Origin: Lagopus muta
Lineage: Eukaryota > Chordata > Aves > Galliformes > Phasianidae
DNA: 64,000 bases
Assembly: GCF_023343835.1 (NCBI RefSeq)
Contig: NC_064447.1
Location: 11,304,501-11,368,500, forward strand
Reading direction: 5' to 3'
Part shown: positions 47,531 to 62,100 of the stretch, in pieces
Numbering within the stretch: the stretch's first letter is position 1
Layout: the number at the start of each line of letters is the position of its first letter
Translations under genes and position numbers: made by a program
The notes under the pieces: generated by a model
The model's input: only the letters and a program-made list of their open reading frames with translations
Told to the model about the DNA's origin: nothing
Databases searched by the model: none

Positions 47531-48936
47531 GGCTCTTCGGTACCTCATCTAGAAGAAGTGGCGGTGCTGGGTTAGAGGTTGTTGGGTTTTTTGTTATTGT
47601 TTGCTTCATTTTCTGTTAGTAATTTTTGAGAATTTCCGTAGTTTTTTGTTTGTTTGTTGGTTGTATTTTTTTTTAAGAGAGACAGATCCACTCATAAACA
47701 TAAAGGCAAAGGCTGTTTTCACACTTATGTTTTCCTTCCTCTGCTTCTCATACAGCTTTATTTGTAGGTGGGTGATAATGAGAACTCTGCTGCTATTGAT
47801 TTTTCAAAGAAACATATGTAACTTGGAAACACTGCAGATATTGCATGGACTTTGGAACAAGATAAGAAGAAAAGGTAATCACATTTGCAGCCTCTCCAGC
47901 TAATTAATCTGGACAGCAAACTCGAGCTGCTGTTTTGGGTCTTGGAACAAACCGAGTGCTTCCCCTGTAAGTTCTCGTTTTCTGCAAGAATGTATAAATA
48001 TCTGATGTAAATCAGCCAGACCCCCCAGGGATCTCACTTCTTACACAATATTTTTCTAATGGATAGGAGAACTGCTTCTTAGAGACTGAATGTTGCACAG
48101 CGAGAAAACAGAAATATTTGCTTGAATTCTTCTAAAATAACAAACGTTCTCCCTTGCTTGGTATAAACCAGAGATGGAATGAGACAGTTAAATAAGTTGT
48201 AAGAAGGTACTGCAGGGGAAGAAGGACAGAAATCGGGGAAGGTCCAGCGTCCCGGTGACTTGGTGCAGGGAGGAATTTTCCCTTCTGGATGTGCCAGTGC
48301 TGTCCACAGACAGCCCTGCTGCCCTCCTCACCCGTGCTCTGTGGGATCAATGGGATTAAATGAGCACAAATGAGCCGGGAGCTGGGTTCCTTTGCTGCTG
48401 TGGGAAGGCGGCGTGGAAGCTGGCCCTGGTACATCCATCTCCAGTTCTGTATTGAATCTCAGCTGACAGCTTCTATAATGATAACAGATTTGGCCAAAGC
48501 CACTTCGTGTTTCCTCTACAGGAGAACAGGGTCCTCTTCTTCCCTCGCTCAGGATGCATTTTGGGTGTTTGATAAGCCATCCTGCCACGGCCCAGAGACA
48601 CAAAGAAATACGACCTGGCCATTAGCCCAGACCATTTCTGGGCCCTCAGCATCATCACACCACCAGGAATCCCTCTGCGCTCAGTGCTCACTAGCACTGA
48701 AAGCCAGCCCAGGCTTCACCTTTCATTTTACCTGAGACTCACCTGACAAGTTAGACTGCTGGGATGCCCCAAATGCATTCTGTGAGTCTATTCCTCAGGC
48801 AGAGGCTGGATGTCAGCCAGCTCCCAACACACAGAGAGGAGGGCTGAAATGCTGAGGATGCAGTGGCATGTGGCTATGTCTGAACCCCAGTGCTACCCTG
48901 AAGCTCAGCAGCATAAAGTCAAGCCCTGTTAAGAAC

Positions 48937-49140
48937 TCATAGAATCATAAAGAATGGAGAAAGCACTAAAATCATCTGGTCCAACCATCAAGATCATACC
49001 ATTAACCACATCACTCCATGCCACATCTGCCCTTTTCCTGAACGCCTCCAGGGACGGTGACTCCACCACTTCCCTGGGCTGCCTGTTCTAATACCTCACC
49101 ACTCTTTCTGAAAACAATCATTTCCTAATATCCAAGGTGA
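48937..49140 (-). mobile_element. CR1 LINE 3' fragment, 5'-truncated
   Basis: Begins CATAGAATCATAAAGAATGG, followed by CATCTGGTCCAACCATCAAG, CTCCAGGGACGGTGACTCCA and TTTCCTAATATCCAAGGTGA. These are consecutive parts of the CR1 3' UTR in reverse complement. It is one of the best-preserved CR1 pieces here. Confidence 0.9.
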
Positions 49141-50209
49141 AAGGCCTCAAGGAAACTAATAAATCATGCAGGAAAGTTAGAGTAGCTGCACTTCGTTATC
49201 TGTGTGTGCATCCCAAAAATCCTTCCTGATGTTCAGCCTCTGCAGCCAGCTGCAACGAGTTATGGGTGAAGGAGCACCATGGCTCAAGGGTGCTGAGATT
49301 TACCCTCATCTCACACCCATCTCACACAGAGAGTAGCTCAGGGATGTTTATGAAATCAAGGGAAATGAACCCAAAAAGCAGAGGGCATCCCATGCTAAGA
49401 AAGCAGGGAGCAATTGGGCTGCGCAAATTGGGGAGGATGGGGGGGTTGGCACTGCAGTGAACCACTGGCATGCTCTGCTGTCCCCGTGTTTTTGCTGGTG
49501 ATGGTGAGCTCTCCAAGGCATCATTGGGTTTTACGGCTTGTGCGCATTATTAGTGCTTCACGAGTAAATAATGTCATATTTCATTGTTTATTGCTGAAAA
49601 TGCACAGTAAAAAGGCTAAAGCCTGAAAAGTGCAGAAAATAATTTATGTGGGAGGAATGAATTTCCTATCATGTCAAACCACAGCTGGAATTTATCACAG
49701 TGCCCTTCAATTTGAGTCTCTGTCCAACATCGTTAAAGGTCTTTGTCATGCATTTAGGCTCAGAAATTGAAGGTGAACAAAGACCCCTGGCAAACCCCAT
49801 GGTCCACACACAGATCTCCCTTATGTGCTAAGCTCTGCGTCCCATAAATAGGGCACAGCCTCATTCCTCACATGGGATCTCAGCCCATGACTGAGGTGGA
49901 CTGCAGCTGTACGGATTTCTGGGCGGTTTTAGGATTGCAGGATGAAACCATGGGATTTCAGAACAAGGTTTTGAACTTTCTGTTCCCACTTCTGCTTTTT
50001 CCTTGAGAACCTGGCATGCTGCTGGGCGCATGGGCAGCACAGTCAACCAGAGGGAATAATTGTGCTCTAATGCTGCTATTTCTGTCTGTGCCATTTATAT
50101 AAATTCACATCCATACACGTCTTGTCAGATTTGCACCTGAAATCCTCTCCCAGGCCCAGAACCAACTCCTTTCCCTTACATCCTAATTTGGAGAGAAATA
50201 CATTCTCTG

Positions 50210-50231
50210 AATGTACAGAGAATGTACAGAG
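50210..50231. repeat. Tandem duplication of an 11-bp unit
   Basis: AATGTACAGAG occurs twice in direct succession, read directly. Confidence 0.85.
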
Positions 50232-50427
50232 ATTGAAGCCATAGGCAGCATGAGCGTCCATGCTGCTCTGCTCCTCCAGCTGCTCAGATTTGGGGCTTTG
50301 GGGCTTGAGAACCCTCATTGGTGGAGCATCACTCATCCCTGCATGCAGCCAGGGTGCCTCTTGTCAGTATGTTGGGTTGGCTAAAATGTGGAGGGACATT
50401 TGACAGCACTCCAACCAAGAAGCTCAA

Positions 50428-50510
50428 ATCATAGAAGTGTAGAATTGCTCGAGTTGGAAGGGACCATTAAAGGTCACCTAGTCCAACAGTAAATGGCCCC
50501 TACTTCAGAG
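50428..50510 (-). mobile_element. CR1 LINE 3'-end fragment
   Basis: ATCATAGAAGTGTAGAATTG followed by GAGTTGGAAGGGACCATTAA and CACCTAGTCCAACAG is a CR1 3' end in reverse complement. The 5' limit is unclear and may reach about 50590. Confidence 0.85.
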
Positions 50511-53500
50511 AAATCTCATCTCTGGATTCTTGGCAGTGGTTGAAAGGTTTTTGATGGGACACCACCTCTCCCACACCTCCTATTGCACATTTACAGGCTC
50601 AGAGATTTGAAATACTATCACATCCAACTGTATCTGGTTAAATATTCAACTAAGTAAACAGCACGGGCAAATCAGGCAGCAAGGGATGCATTTACACACA
50701 GACCACAATCAGAATCTGACATTCCTGGGTCTGGTTCACCTGAGCGAATGAGGTTACATAAGTGTTGGGGACTCTGTCCTAGGTGCATAAAGCTCAGCCT
50801 AACACAAGTCTAAAAAGGACTTCTCACAGAATGATCCAAACAACATCCTGTGCTGCTGATATGACTGGCATGCCCGTGTAAGTCTTCCGTAGGAGTGGGG
50901 ATGGCAAAGCAGCATTTTGGAAACACTTACAATTAGAGGAAACACATTAAAAAAGCAACAGTGTTTGTTACTGCATACAGTCCTTTCCACAGCCTTCAGG
51001 CACAACATCCCTGACATCCACCACTTTTGAGCACTGTGAGAGGCTGCCTGGCCCATCAGGGAGCAGTGAAGGAGCAAACCCCATATTCACATGGTGGAGA
51101 GGTCAGTCACCTGTAATCCAGAAGTTCACTTTGACAGCATTCTTGTTTTTCCTTCAGTCTCACGATCCTTGCTGACCAGCACAGCCCCAGCTGTGGCAGA
51201 GCTGAGTTACAGCCCATGCAGGTCACAATGCAGGATGCAGAGTTGGTGGCAGGGAAAATGCAAGAAGTTACACTATCTTTGCTTCGGGAACAATTTTGTG
51301 CAGCACTTTGCATGACAAAATCCTTATGCAGTGGGTGAACAAGTTGTTTTGTTGCCCTTTAAAAGATCCATCACTTTGAATGAGTCACACTCTGTGATTT
51401 CACTGGGCTTTGACATCCCAGTGCAGAAGACCTCTTGTGCAACAATTTGCACTGACCCCTCTTGCCATGCCATTGCCAAAATCATGGCATAACAAAGCAG
51501 CTCTTACATGTGGTGCCCCATCAAGGGACCCTCCCTGCATCTACCAGAGCAGAGCATATTCTCACACTTCGTGTTGGAAATACATCTCTCTTCCTCTATA
51601 TTTTCTCAGGACTGCTGCTGCTTATTTCTGGGGCATAACCTTGTATTTCAATTCATCACAGGTAAATAGTCACATATGGAGCTAGCAGAGTATTTATTTC
51701 TTAACTCATTTTACAAGGTTAAACTCAGAGAACCTCAAACACACACTGTATTTGATTGGGAGAGAAATGCAGCGCTTAGAGTTAATTAGCTATCCCGACA
51801 CGCTATAGCTTTTATAGCTATCATTTCTTAGAATGAGAAGGTATATAAAGATATATTAGAAAGATTATGAAGGAAGACTGATATGTATCAGAGATATTAC
51901 TTTAACTGAAAAACATCAGGAAAATGTCCTATTTTCTGTGTTGTTCCAAAGCTCAGTATATGGAACAAAACATCCAGGGGAATTAATTACTTTTTTTGTT
52001 GAGGTTTCTTGTGAGCTTTTCAAATCCCAAGGAAATCTATGTACAGGAGGGTATCAGTCATCCACGCACAGAACTACATAAAGTACCATTAGAGACCCCT
52101 GTAAATACATTGATTTTTTTATCCAGCAGCAGCGTATCGATATTTTAACCACTGACAACAAGATGTAGCCTTCATTATGAAGCATTTTCCTTTGGGTAGC
52201 TAAACCACCACGTATCAGGGAAAATAAATAGGTTACCTCCCCACAGCTTCTGCCTATGCAGGAAGTGAGCTCCTCACACTGCTCTGGCAGAAGAGCGTCG
52301 ATAAGAAATTTAATGTATTACTCCCTTCTCCACCAGCAGCTGTCTTATCTAGTCCCACTTTGCATTATCTGAGCTTTGCTTTTCCACCCCCAAACCATGA
52401 TGGGCAAAATCCTGAGCTTTCCAGGCCAGGACTGTGCTCATTTCCAGCCCAGCACTTATTCATGGCTGGGTTACATCCATTTGTCTCTATGCCAAAGTCA
52501 TAATGTGATGAAATAGCTCTTCTACCTGGCATTTATCTCCCACAAATCCCCTTCCAGCCCAGCTATTCCTTCGCCAAACTAAACATACAAAGCTTTGTGG
52601 GGCACCTCTCCAAGGAGTGAGGGATGCCACCCTCATTTGACCCCAGTGAACCGCTACATTCAGACAAGGGCTGCTCCAAGCTTGGCACAGAAATGAGTTC
52701 CACTCCCTGAAGACCTTCGGATGGTTTATCTTGATCTACAGAGTCATTCTTTTTCTCCCCTTCCTATCTGGCTGGCTTATTCCTTGCATCCTTTTTAGTG
52801 CAGATGTTCATCCAACTGGGTGTAGAGTCCATTCCTACAAGGCTCTTGGCATACAGCTGGCTGAGAATACTGGCATCTCTGACTTAAAAAGCAGTCTTGG
52901 CATGGCCTACATTAAAGGCCCACACCTTCCACTAGTTCATTTCATTAATTTGTTCTCTTAGCTTATGCTTCCATTTATGGCAAACTAAATGAACGCACTT
53001 TGTTCAGCCCGAGGTAATTTTGCTCCTAAGTGCTCGTCTAGAATATCTTTAATGAGTTACCAACATGGAAGCTGAACCAGTTCCACTGCTTGCCAATTTT
53101 GGTGTGTCTTGAGAGCAAATATCTGCCGTCTCCCATATAGGGATTATCTGAGCTCTATCACAATCAGTAGCAGTTTTCTGATCTTTATCAAGAGAGACTG
53201 ATGTGCTCCATAACGAGATAACACCTCAACAATATTTATTTTGCTGGCAGTACCACCAAGTCCCTGCTGCAACCAGTGCAATCCAGGAATCAAAATCAAA
53301 CTCTCTAAAGCATCTCAGGAGATGCTTTCAGGATCACACTCAAAAGTGGGTTGAACCTAAAGATTCAGGCTCATTCAGCCTGGCCCTCCCTATTCCCATG
53401 CAGTCCTTTCTGTCATCAACACAAAACACTACTCACTGTGGGCTTTGTTTTCCTTTCTATTTTTTTATTCACGTTTGCCAATAGCTCTTTCTCTTCCTCG

Positions 53501-55548
53501 CAATTCTTTCTCCTCCACACCTGTGTCCCAATTATAATTGTATTCCACAGTGCTTTTCTTACCCTACATCATTTGGTTTCATGGACTGTGAAAGAAATAC
53601 ACGCTCTCCCATGCTACTGTGCTGGCCCCTGTTATTGCACAAGAAAACCTTCTTGCTCATCACACCTTGTTCACAACCTGGATTAGGAGCACTCTTTCAT
53701 TACACCGCAAATAAAAACTTGGTGTTATCTTACTTTCCTGAAAGCCATTAATCCATTAATCTGAGCTACTTAGTGGCATTAGAAGCGGAAAAGCAGCTCA
53801 GTTCTCCTTGGAATTTACCGCAGTATTTGGTTTTTTAAACCTCTTCCTCTTGGCCCATGGCAACACTCAAATTCTCCAACCAGACAGAGAGAGGAGAGAT
53901 AGGAAATGGGGCACTGATCACATACCCACTGAGGTTGGGATCAACCTTGGCTAGAGATGATACCAAAAGCCAGCATTTCTCCTCCTTTCCAGAGAGCAGA
54001 ACCCTCCCGCCCTGTCCTCCCCTTTGAAGACACAAAGGCACCCCTGAAACGTGACCTGCTCTGAGCATCACTCAGCCTGTGTGCCCAGCAGCTTGGGGCA
54101 GTGTGCGCTTCTGCAAGAGGCATATGGGTTCAAGAGAGGGCGAGAGCTGGGAGATAAGCCAAGCTCTGAACTGGACTAAAAACATGACATGAAAACTGGT
54201 CATTACTTCCTGGGTCACTGACTTTCACCTGCCATGGATTAGTCCTAGACTTATTTTTCTATCAACTTCCTCAAAGAAAGTTTGGTTCTTGTCGTTAGGT
54301 GTGGGTTTTTTGTTTGTTTGTTTGCTTGTTTTTTTTTTTAATATCATTGGTTCAAAGGACAAAAAGCTCACTTGGCAGTGGCTACATAAGATCCCAACTC
54401 AAAACCAGACGCAAAACCCTATACCTATTATTTCATTCAAGTTTTTCCAGAGACTATTCTCACCCTTAGGAGATACACACAGGGCAATGACTAAGGGTTA
54501 TTCCTAGTGAGTGCAGGGAGCCCTGCAGCAACCCTCTTCTGTGGATAAACGGTATGAAGTGGTTTCCCAATACAGCGAGTCCAGTAAATTCAGACGTCAA
54601 GGAAATGACAAAGCATGCAAAAGAGAATCCTGAGAAAACAGACGCTGCTGTGACAAATGCCTGAATGGGAAAACACCCATTTAACCACATGCACTTGAAG
54701 CACCTTTGAATCAAGAGAGGCAAGACCCAACGCAGGCATGTGTAGCAATGGCGCAAGCTTGTCTGTTCATGTCACACTGGTGCAGGCTGCTTATTGCAGA
54801 ACAAACTGTTCCTGAAGGTCAGAACAGGAGTCAGGCAAGGGTGAAATGATAAAGAAATGTTCCTGTGATAAATCAGAGGGTGCCTCTCCAAATATCCCAT
54901 GTCACCACATGAACTGTGATGCACTTATTGGTCAACCCAACATCAATAGCAGCAGCATTCTAGGAGACAAATGCATCCCTAGTATGTACAATAGCACCCA
55001 GTGTGTTCAGTCAACCTCCCTCCAACCACAGCAATTCTGTCATTAGGAAGTGAATTGCTCATTCTGAGGCTCTGAAAGAAGACCTAAAGTTTCTTCATCA
55101 CACATCAGGGCAAACCACATGTCTTCTGCCCTGATGCTACGACCATTAACATCAAACATCCTCCAAACGGCCAAACTTTCTCACCATTGTAATCTTCTCT
55201 TACCCCTCCCATGAGCCAAGATCTTATTAACTCCATACCATTCTTATGGGGCAACCACTGCAAAATTAGTGTTTTCCCTTTACTTGAATCTTTCTGTCAA
55301 CTGCTGCAGACGATCTTTCCTGAGCTGCAGGCTGCAATTTTGGAACTGGGAGTGCTTTAACTGAGGTCTGCTCATCACTGTGAAATAACAGCATTTCATT
55401 TTCAAGATGCCCAGCAAGAAAAGTTGACTTGTAAAGCCTTCGTAGTCTATTGGAGCAAATCAGATGCTGACCCACTATGGAGGGAAGTGGGCAGTAGTTG
55501 CTCTTCACAACACACACAAAAATACAGATATTTAAAACAAAATCCTAG
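50511..55548. other. Intergenic region upstream of CYP3A
   Basis: No gene or clear repeat family recognised. There is a T-rich (GTTT)n-like patch at 54306-54339. Distal CYP3A enhancers could lie here, but I see no convincing nuclear-receptor half-site pair by eye. Confidence 0.65.
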
Positions 55549-56037
55549 ACTTTGCCAAAGTTAATTCAGCTGCCAGAAAAGACCTTGTCATGCAGCGTAC
55601 CAATAACCTTTTCAGTTTTCTTTCCCTTAGCCTTTTGTAAACCAGCTCTGACACCTGCTTTGGGATTTACCTTTTCTTTGTAACTCGGTTCTATTTATTT
55701 TGGTGTTGGAGCCCAGGAGCATGACTCAATAAGAAGTCAGTCATGACTATCACGACAGATAGACTAGCTGAAGTGCTTGGCAATGCACATGTGAATAATC
55801 TGAATCATAGATATTTCAACGAGGTGTTTATCTGTCACATGGATTACAGTTCAGAGATTACTGTGTTTGTAACATTTGCCTTTTTACCCTCCTCCTTCAG
55901 GACACGAGGCCAGCCCCCACAACACGTGATTGCACATCAAATACTACTGATCACAAAACACTCCTGGTTCCTGCAGCCTGGGACAGATGGACAGAGACAT
56001 ACAGACAGACTTCCAAGCCAACTAGAGGAGAGCCACG
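55549..56037 (+). promoter_or_regulatory. CYP3A: Presumed CYP3A proximal promoter and 5' UTR
   Basis: The 490 bp before the CYP3A start codon. No clear TATA box is visible. Candidate liver-factor motifs are a perfect 13-bp palindrome ACTTTGCCAAAGT (55549-55561; CAAAG half-sites recall HNF4 sites), a FOXA-like TGTTTGT (55864-55870) and an E-box CACGTG (55923-55928). The transcription start is unknown. All functional readings are inferences from short motifs. Confidence 0.4.
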
Positions 56038-56108
56038 ATGAACCTTCTTCCTTTCTTCTCCATCGAAACCTGGATCCTCTTGCTTCTTTTTGTAGCCCTC
56101 CTGATAGT
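56038..56108 (+). CDS. CYP3A: CYP3A exon 1 (start codon, membrane anchor)
   Basis: 71 coding nt; encodes [19 protein letters not shown] and on to residue 23 plus two bases. The hydrophobic run is the signal-anchor. The start codon has A at -3. The donor is GTGAGT. Confidence 0.95.
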
Positions 56109-59100
56109 GTGAGTAAAATAGACTGCATTGGTTCTGTGTGTGTGTGACATTTTCCTATTCTTGCTGCTGTTCATTCTCATGCAAATCATCTACTGCAGAG
56201 CAAGCAGGTAGGTGTGATTTTCAGTCTCTAAAATGTTCTGAAAACCAGGATAGAAGCCTGAAGACCATACGGATGAGTGATTTTACGCCAAGGTTTGGAA
56301 TGTGTGCAGATACTTTAGCGATGTTTTTACTAAGCATCAAGACAATAATCAAATCATAATGGTGTCAAGCATTTGTTACCATGGATTGTATTTGCTGGCA
56401 TAGCTCACTGTCCACAGAAACAGCCTGAAGAAGGCTGTGCTCCTCTAAGTGAGGCTGCTCTCAGAGGAGAGCAGGCAGTAAATGATGCTACTGACAACCT
56501 TCAAAGGTAGAGAGCAAGAGGAAAGCACCAGTAGAGCAGCTATAGGACCAGCTCTCTCCTAGTAACAAGGTGCTGCATGCAGGAGCACAGCACAGTCATT
56601 CTTGTGTATGTACTCAGGGGAACATCACCCACACCTGCTCCCCATCAGCCCTTCACAGGAAGAAGGAAGCAAGCCCAGAGCAAGCTCAGTTTCCTGCTCC
56701 TGGCTTTCCAGACAAATGCATCAGGCAGTTCCTGTGGAGGCAGCTGTGCCAGCAAGAAAATGCTGTTGTTCACCCAGCTGGTGCTGCTCATCTCTGCAGT
56801 GCAGCGGGGTTGGCTGAAAATCCCCCTCTGCTGGGATGCGCATCATCTCCCCTGGAAGTCCCTGCTTACAAGGCTGGACTGACAAACTTTGTAGCGCTGA
56901 CAAGCCCTTAGGCAAGACAGCATGTTGCTAGCCATAAACCTTAATGATTAATGTGGTGCACAGGAGCACAACCCATTTATTTGTCCTGGCAGTGCTCCAG
57001 CTGTGGTGGTTCAGTAAACTGCAACTTCTGGCCACGTCTTTTTTTGAACCCATTCCTGTGATTTGGAACCCTCACAAACTCGCTGGGGGCAAATTCTTAA
57101 ATTAAAAAAAAAAAAAATCAAAAAAAAAATCAGCCACCGTCATTATTGACCCAAACCTTCCTATCCCAATAACACAGGCAGTGTAGGACTGCTGGCTGCC
57201 ACAATCCCACCTCCTGCAGCGATTTGCAATTCTGCTGCGGCTAAAAGGACAAAACTCAGATGTTTGTGCTCCGATATCTGAGCTAAAATAGATCTTCAGG
57301 GCCCATCAGCACCAAGAGGCTGCCTACAGACCTTGTGTCTGTCCAGGGAAATGCTGTCCCAGTTCACACATGAGTGGTGACCGGGCATTTCTGGTTCACT
57401 TCCGTGGTAAGAAGATGTGATGATTATTCTCTGGCTTCATAATGAACGTCTCTTTTCTGCCTGCCAAAAATTGTGTCACGTTTTAACCATAAGAGCATTA
57501 GATTGCATTTCCCTGGCTACGTTTCAAGTAGATTAAGCCTCGCCTATGTTCCTATAGCATTGCGGGCCTTTGCAACCAGCCAAGTTCAGCATTCCCTGCT
57601 CCTCCCGCAGCCCCAGCTGCCCGTGAGCATTACGAGTGAGAATCCATAAACATTTTATACTTTGCACTGAATTAACATTTGACAGAAATGTTAAAAACTG
57701 ACAAACTGAGTACCGACAAGCATCCATTGCCCTGTTTTTGCCCACTCTGTTTGGACCACAGGATGAGGTCCAGGTATGTGCTCCAGCAGAACCCCTGCTG
57801 GACACCCGTTGCATTTGGGGCCTCTATGTTTGGCATAGTAACCATCTCCATCAAAACTCCTCTATTTCCCCAGCTTTACAGCAAAGCTGCCCCAGGGCAC
57901 AGCTGTGCTGCCATCATCTCTAAGCCCAAACAGGATCTCTGATAACATCCCTCTGCCAAACCTTTGCAGCTTTACATCCCTTCTGCAATGAACTGCTCGC
58001 TTGGGGAGCTGCAGATCCCAACCAAAAGCAAATATTTTGAAGAGCTCTTTCAACACAGCCAAAGACAAGCTTCAAAGGGCTGCAGCCCAGGCCCTTGTTG
58101 AGAAACAGAAGGCCCCGAGGTAGAAGTAATAACTTTACAGCTGCCAAAAAAGGGTGCTTCAGAGGGAAGAAATCTGCAAAGCCGTCAATAAAATCTAAAG
58201 AGAACGCTATCAAGAGGAGAGCTCCTGATGCACCGCTGCGCTGGTGCAGGAAGGGAGAACAATAAATGAAATTAAAGTGCAGCTTGACAAAAGCCCTGTT
58301 TGGGACATCTTTTCTGGCACAGTTTTGATTTCCTTTCAATGAAAACATGTGAGCTTGGTGTTCCTTCTCCCAGCTTTCTTTTCTGCCTTTCCTTCAGCTG
58401 GCAATGAGCTCCTCTTTTGCATGTTGCTGAAGACTTCGAGGTGTTGTTCCCACCAGAGCTCCCACACTCTTACAAGGCACTTGCTTTAACCCCACGCCAT
58501 CTTTCTGAGGATGCATGGCAGCAGTGAGCCCTATGTTTATTTTACCAGGCAATAATCCTTTGGGCCACTTATATCCAGCTCCTGATTCAACCTCCTCTAC
58601 ACAGAGATAAGGTGACATTGCCATAGCCCCAAGGCCATGGTGATGCAGCACCCTGTCGTGCTTTCTGCCCCACAGATATGGAACATGGCCATTTGGGCTG
58701 TTCAAGAAGCTGGGCATTCCTGGGCCAAGACCTCTGCCTTTCTTTGGGACGTGCCTGGAATACCGCAAAGTAAGTGACTGCAGCCTCCCTGCCTTGAGAA
58801 ATGCCTACAGCTGTAGCTGAGCAGATACACAGCGATGATAGGTTATCTCCAAACACTGAGCTCTGCTCCAACACACAGGCTGTGCAAAGATCATGCAGGA
58901 TGAAGGCTCAGTACCATAAGCATGGTACACATTCACGTGCCCCCTGCAGTTCTTCCAAAGAGGGGGGAACACTGGAGGAGCCCTCAGCATCACTTTGGAG
59001 ACAACTCCTCCCAACCACCATCAGCATCATCTCCTCATTATGCCCTGAATTCATTCTTAAATCGTTTCCCACAGGGCTTCTTGGAATTTGACACTGAGTG

Positions 59101-62100
59101 CTTCAAGAAGTATGGGAAAATCTGGGGGTGAGTATTTGCATGAACCAACCATCTCTTCTTAAGCTAAAAGCACAATCCATACAAAGGGGAGAAAGAAATC
59201 CCTGTGGAAAGCCCTCTTTCCTTACAGCCCTGATCCCAGCTCAATGAGCACGGCACTGGTTGGGTGCACACAGGGCTCATGTTAAAGCATGCCATGCACA
59301 GGGCTGTGCTGCTGTCATTCTACGAGGAAATTGCTTTGACCCATACTATAAAGGCTGCTCCAAAGCCAATAACAAAAGGTCCTAACCCCTAAAAAAAAAA
59401 AAAATAAAATCAATAGCAATGCCTCTCAAGGGAGAGTCTAGAACTGGGAACTCAAGTTCCTCTGGTTCCAAACAGAAAAATCACTGCAGCTCTTCCTCGT
59501 GCCATTGACCCAGCCCTGTGAGCTTCAGCAGCTCTTGCCACTCTCCTGCAGACATCTCCTATGGCTTTTACAGCTGCTGCTATGGCTTGGGCTGCAAACA
59601 CACGTATCTTCTGCAGTGCACCTATTGCCCCTATAGGAACTTGCAACTTTGAGTCTGAGAAAGATGTCTCGGCATGAAAGTGGAAGATGCATGAAAGTGG
59701 AAGATGCATAAATCTGCTTACATCTATATCTGTTCCAGGAGAGCATTCGGAATTTGCAGCTTAAAAAGACAAAAACAAGGCTCAAGCTTTATCTCCAAGG
59801 GTATTTCAGTGCTGGCAGCCCAAGTCTCCAGACACCAAATTCATGAGGCTGGACGGGGTCGAACAAGTTTCCTTCTAATACTCTAACGTGTTTAAGTGTC
59901 TGGAAAAACACAGAGAACCAAGGGAGAAAGCGAAGACACTTACTTCATTTAGTATCTGGTCCTCCGAGGGACTGATCCCTGCTCACTTCCTGGTGAATCT
60001 GGAAGGGGCTAAGGCCCCTTTATCATCAACAAAAACAGATGGGAGATAGAAGGGGACTACCAGGCCAGTTTCTACATTTCTGCACTTAGGCATTTGCAGA
60101 ACAGTGAGGCTAGAGATGGAAAAGGGTTTGTTTAACACATTCTCTTTCACAGGCATCAACAAAACAACACAGCAAAACTATTTGGGGTTGTTCACTTCTC
60201 TCCTCTGTCCCCCCACCAGGATTTATGATGGCAGGCAGCCTGCAGTTGCTGTCATGGACCCCCAGATCATCAAAACCGTGCTGGTGAAAGAGTGCTACTC
60301 CACTTTCACCAACCGCAGGGTAAGAGGGCAGCACTGCCGATTACCACACAGCCCAGAAAACAAAGTGCAGGAGGAGAACATCACGCTAAGTGTGCACAGG
60401 GCTTCCCAGAGGGGCTGTGACTGCACTGTAGGGATTACTGTAAGCAGCCACTGTATGTCACTGTTCCCCTGCCTCAGAGCCTGGGGACTGCATAACCAGG
60501 CTGCATGCCAGCACTCCAAATACTGCTCACCCCTGTCTCTGTGTATATATAGGCACACAGAGGATGAATTTGAGAGGCTGTGTGACCCAAGCTGGGGTGC
60601 AGGCTCTGGCCAACACTACCAGGTGTGGGCACACACATACACTTGGGCACTGGACATGTTTGGATGCTTGTGCTGTTTATGGAGATGCCACCTCAGTTTG
60701 CTTACTGGAGGAAAGTGCATGATGTATATGCATGTGTATACATCCCCATTCCTGCCAGGAAGCTGCAAACTTCCCTGGGGTTAACACCTCACCTTCTTCC
60801 TTTCAGCACATGGATCTAGCAGGGGTGCTGAGAAATGCTGTCTCATTAGCTGAAGACGATCAGTGGAAAAGGCTCCGTACTGTGCTCTCTCCAACCTTCA
60901 CCAGTGGGAAGCTAAAGGAGGTAAAACACAGAGGATGGAGCTCAGGCTAAATCAGAAAGACAGAAGGCTGTTTTCAGGCTGAGATAGTCACAGGGGTCTG
61001 ACTTCTTCGACCTCTTTAATCTATGCCTAATGCAAAAAGGATAAAACAGACATGACATAAAAACGTAGCAGAGAAATCGTGTTTGCAAATATTCCTGAAA
61101 ATCCCTGGGGCCTCTGTAAGCCTGCCTTCAAGGAGTAGAATGTTCTGTAGCATCCATCTCTGCTTTATGTTGCAGATGTTTCCTACAATGACACACTTTG
61201 GCGAGATGTTGGTGAAAAATGTTCAAAAGAGGGTGGAAAAGAACAGCTCTGTCCCTGTGAAGGAGTAAGTAGCTGCTGGGAGCAGCAGGCTAAGCAGCAA
61301 CCTTTGGCAGCAGATGCTGGGGCTCTGCCATTAGCAGAACACAGATTGCTTGCTAGCAAACCCCACCTCTGACACAAGGTGTGGGGCTGGCTGGGAATGC
61401 TAAGGGGAAAATTGAACTGGGATGTTAGAGAATTCCTAAAGGCAGAGACCCACAGGGAGACTTCTACAGGGAATTAGAAGGGGAAAAATGTGTTCCAGCC
61501 TCATCCTGTGTGCACACAGGTCCAAGATGACTAAATTCCACAGGAAAATCCACTTTCCCCCACATATACATCCACCTTTTTTTTACCCTAAGTACCTCCC
61601 AGTTGCCATATGCCCAACTTCCACCTCAACACAGTAAGTCTTAACAAGAATTTAGACTGGAATATGGCATGGGCGCTAGGAAAAATACACTCACGTCAAA
61701 TATTTAACCACAGTGCCTTTTTCCATCTTTTCTCAGCTTCTTTGGAAGCTACAGCATGGACGTAGTCACCAGCACTTCCTTCGGTGTGAACATCGACTCC
61801 ATGAACAACCCCAAAAGCCCCTTCGTCAGAGAGATGCAGAAACTGACCAAGTTTGAATTTTTTGATCCAGTCTTCATCTTGTCATGTAAATGACTTTGTG
61901 TAAAAACCTTAATTCAAGTGTTGAGCTTAGCAAGCATACCAGATACCCGTGCATCTTATAGATTAGCTAACCAAGCAGTTACCTAGATAACCTCACTAGC
62001 TAACACAGAAGAACTGATGGCTCTTGCCTTATTGTTTCCTCACTGATAGCTCAACAGTACAACTCCAGGAAAGAGATAGGCAAGAAAATTAATGGTGGCA

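Noticed and set aside
60104..60784. 226-aa open frame
   Set aside because: It reads through CYP3A exon 4 into both neighbouring introns. Only the part at 60220-60319 is coding, with clear acceptor and donor sites.
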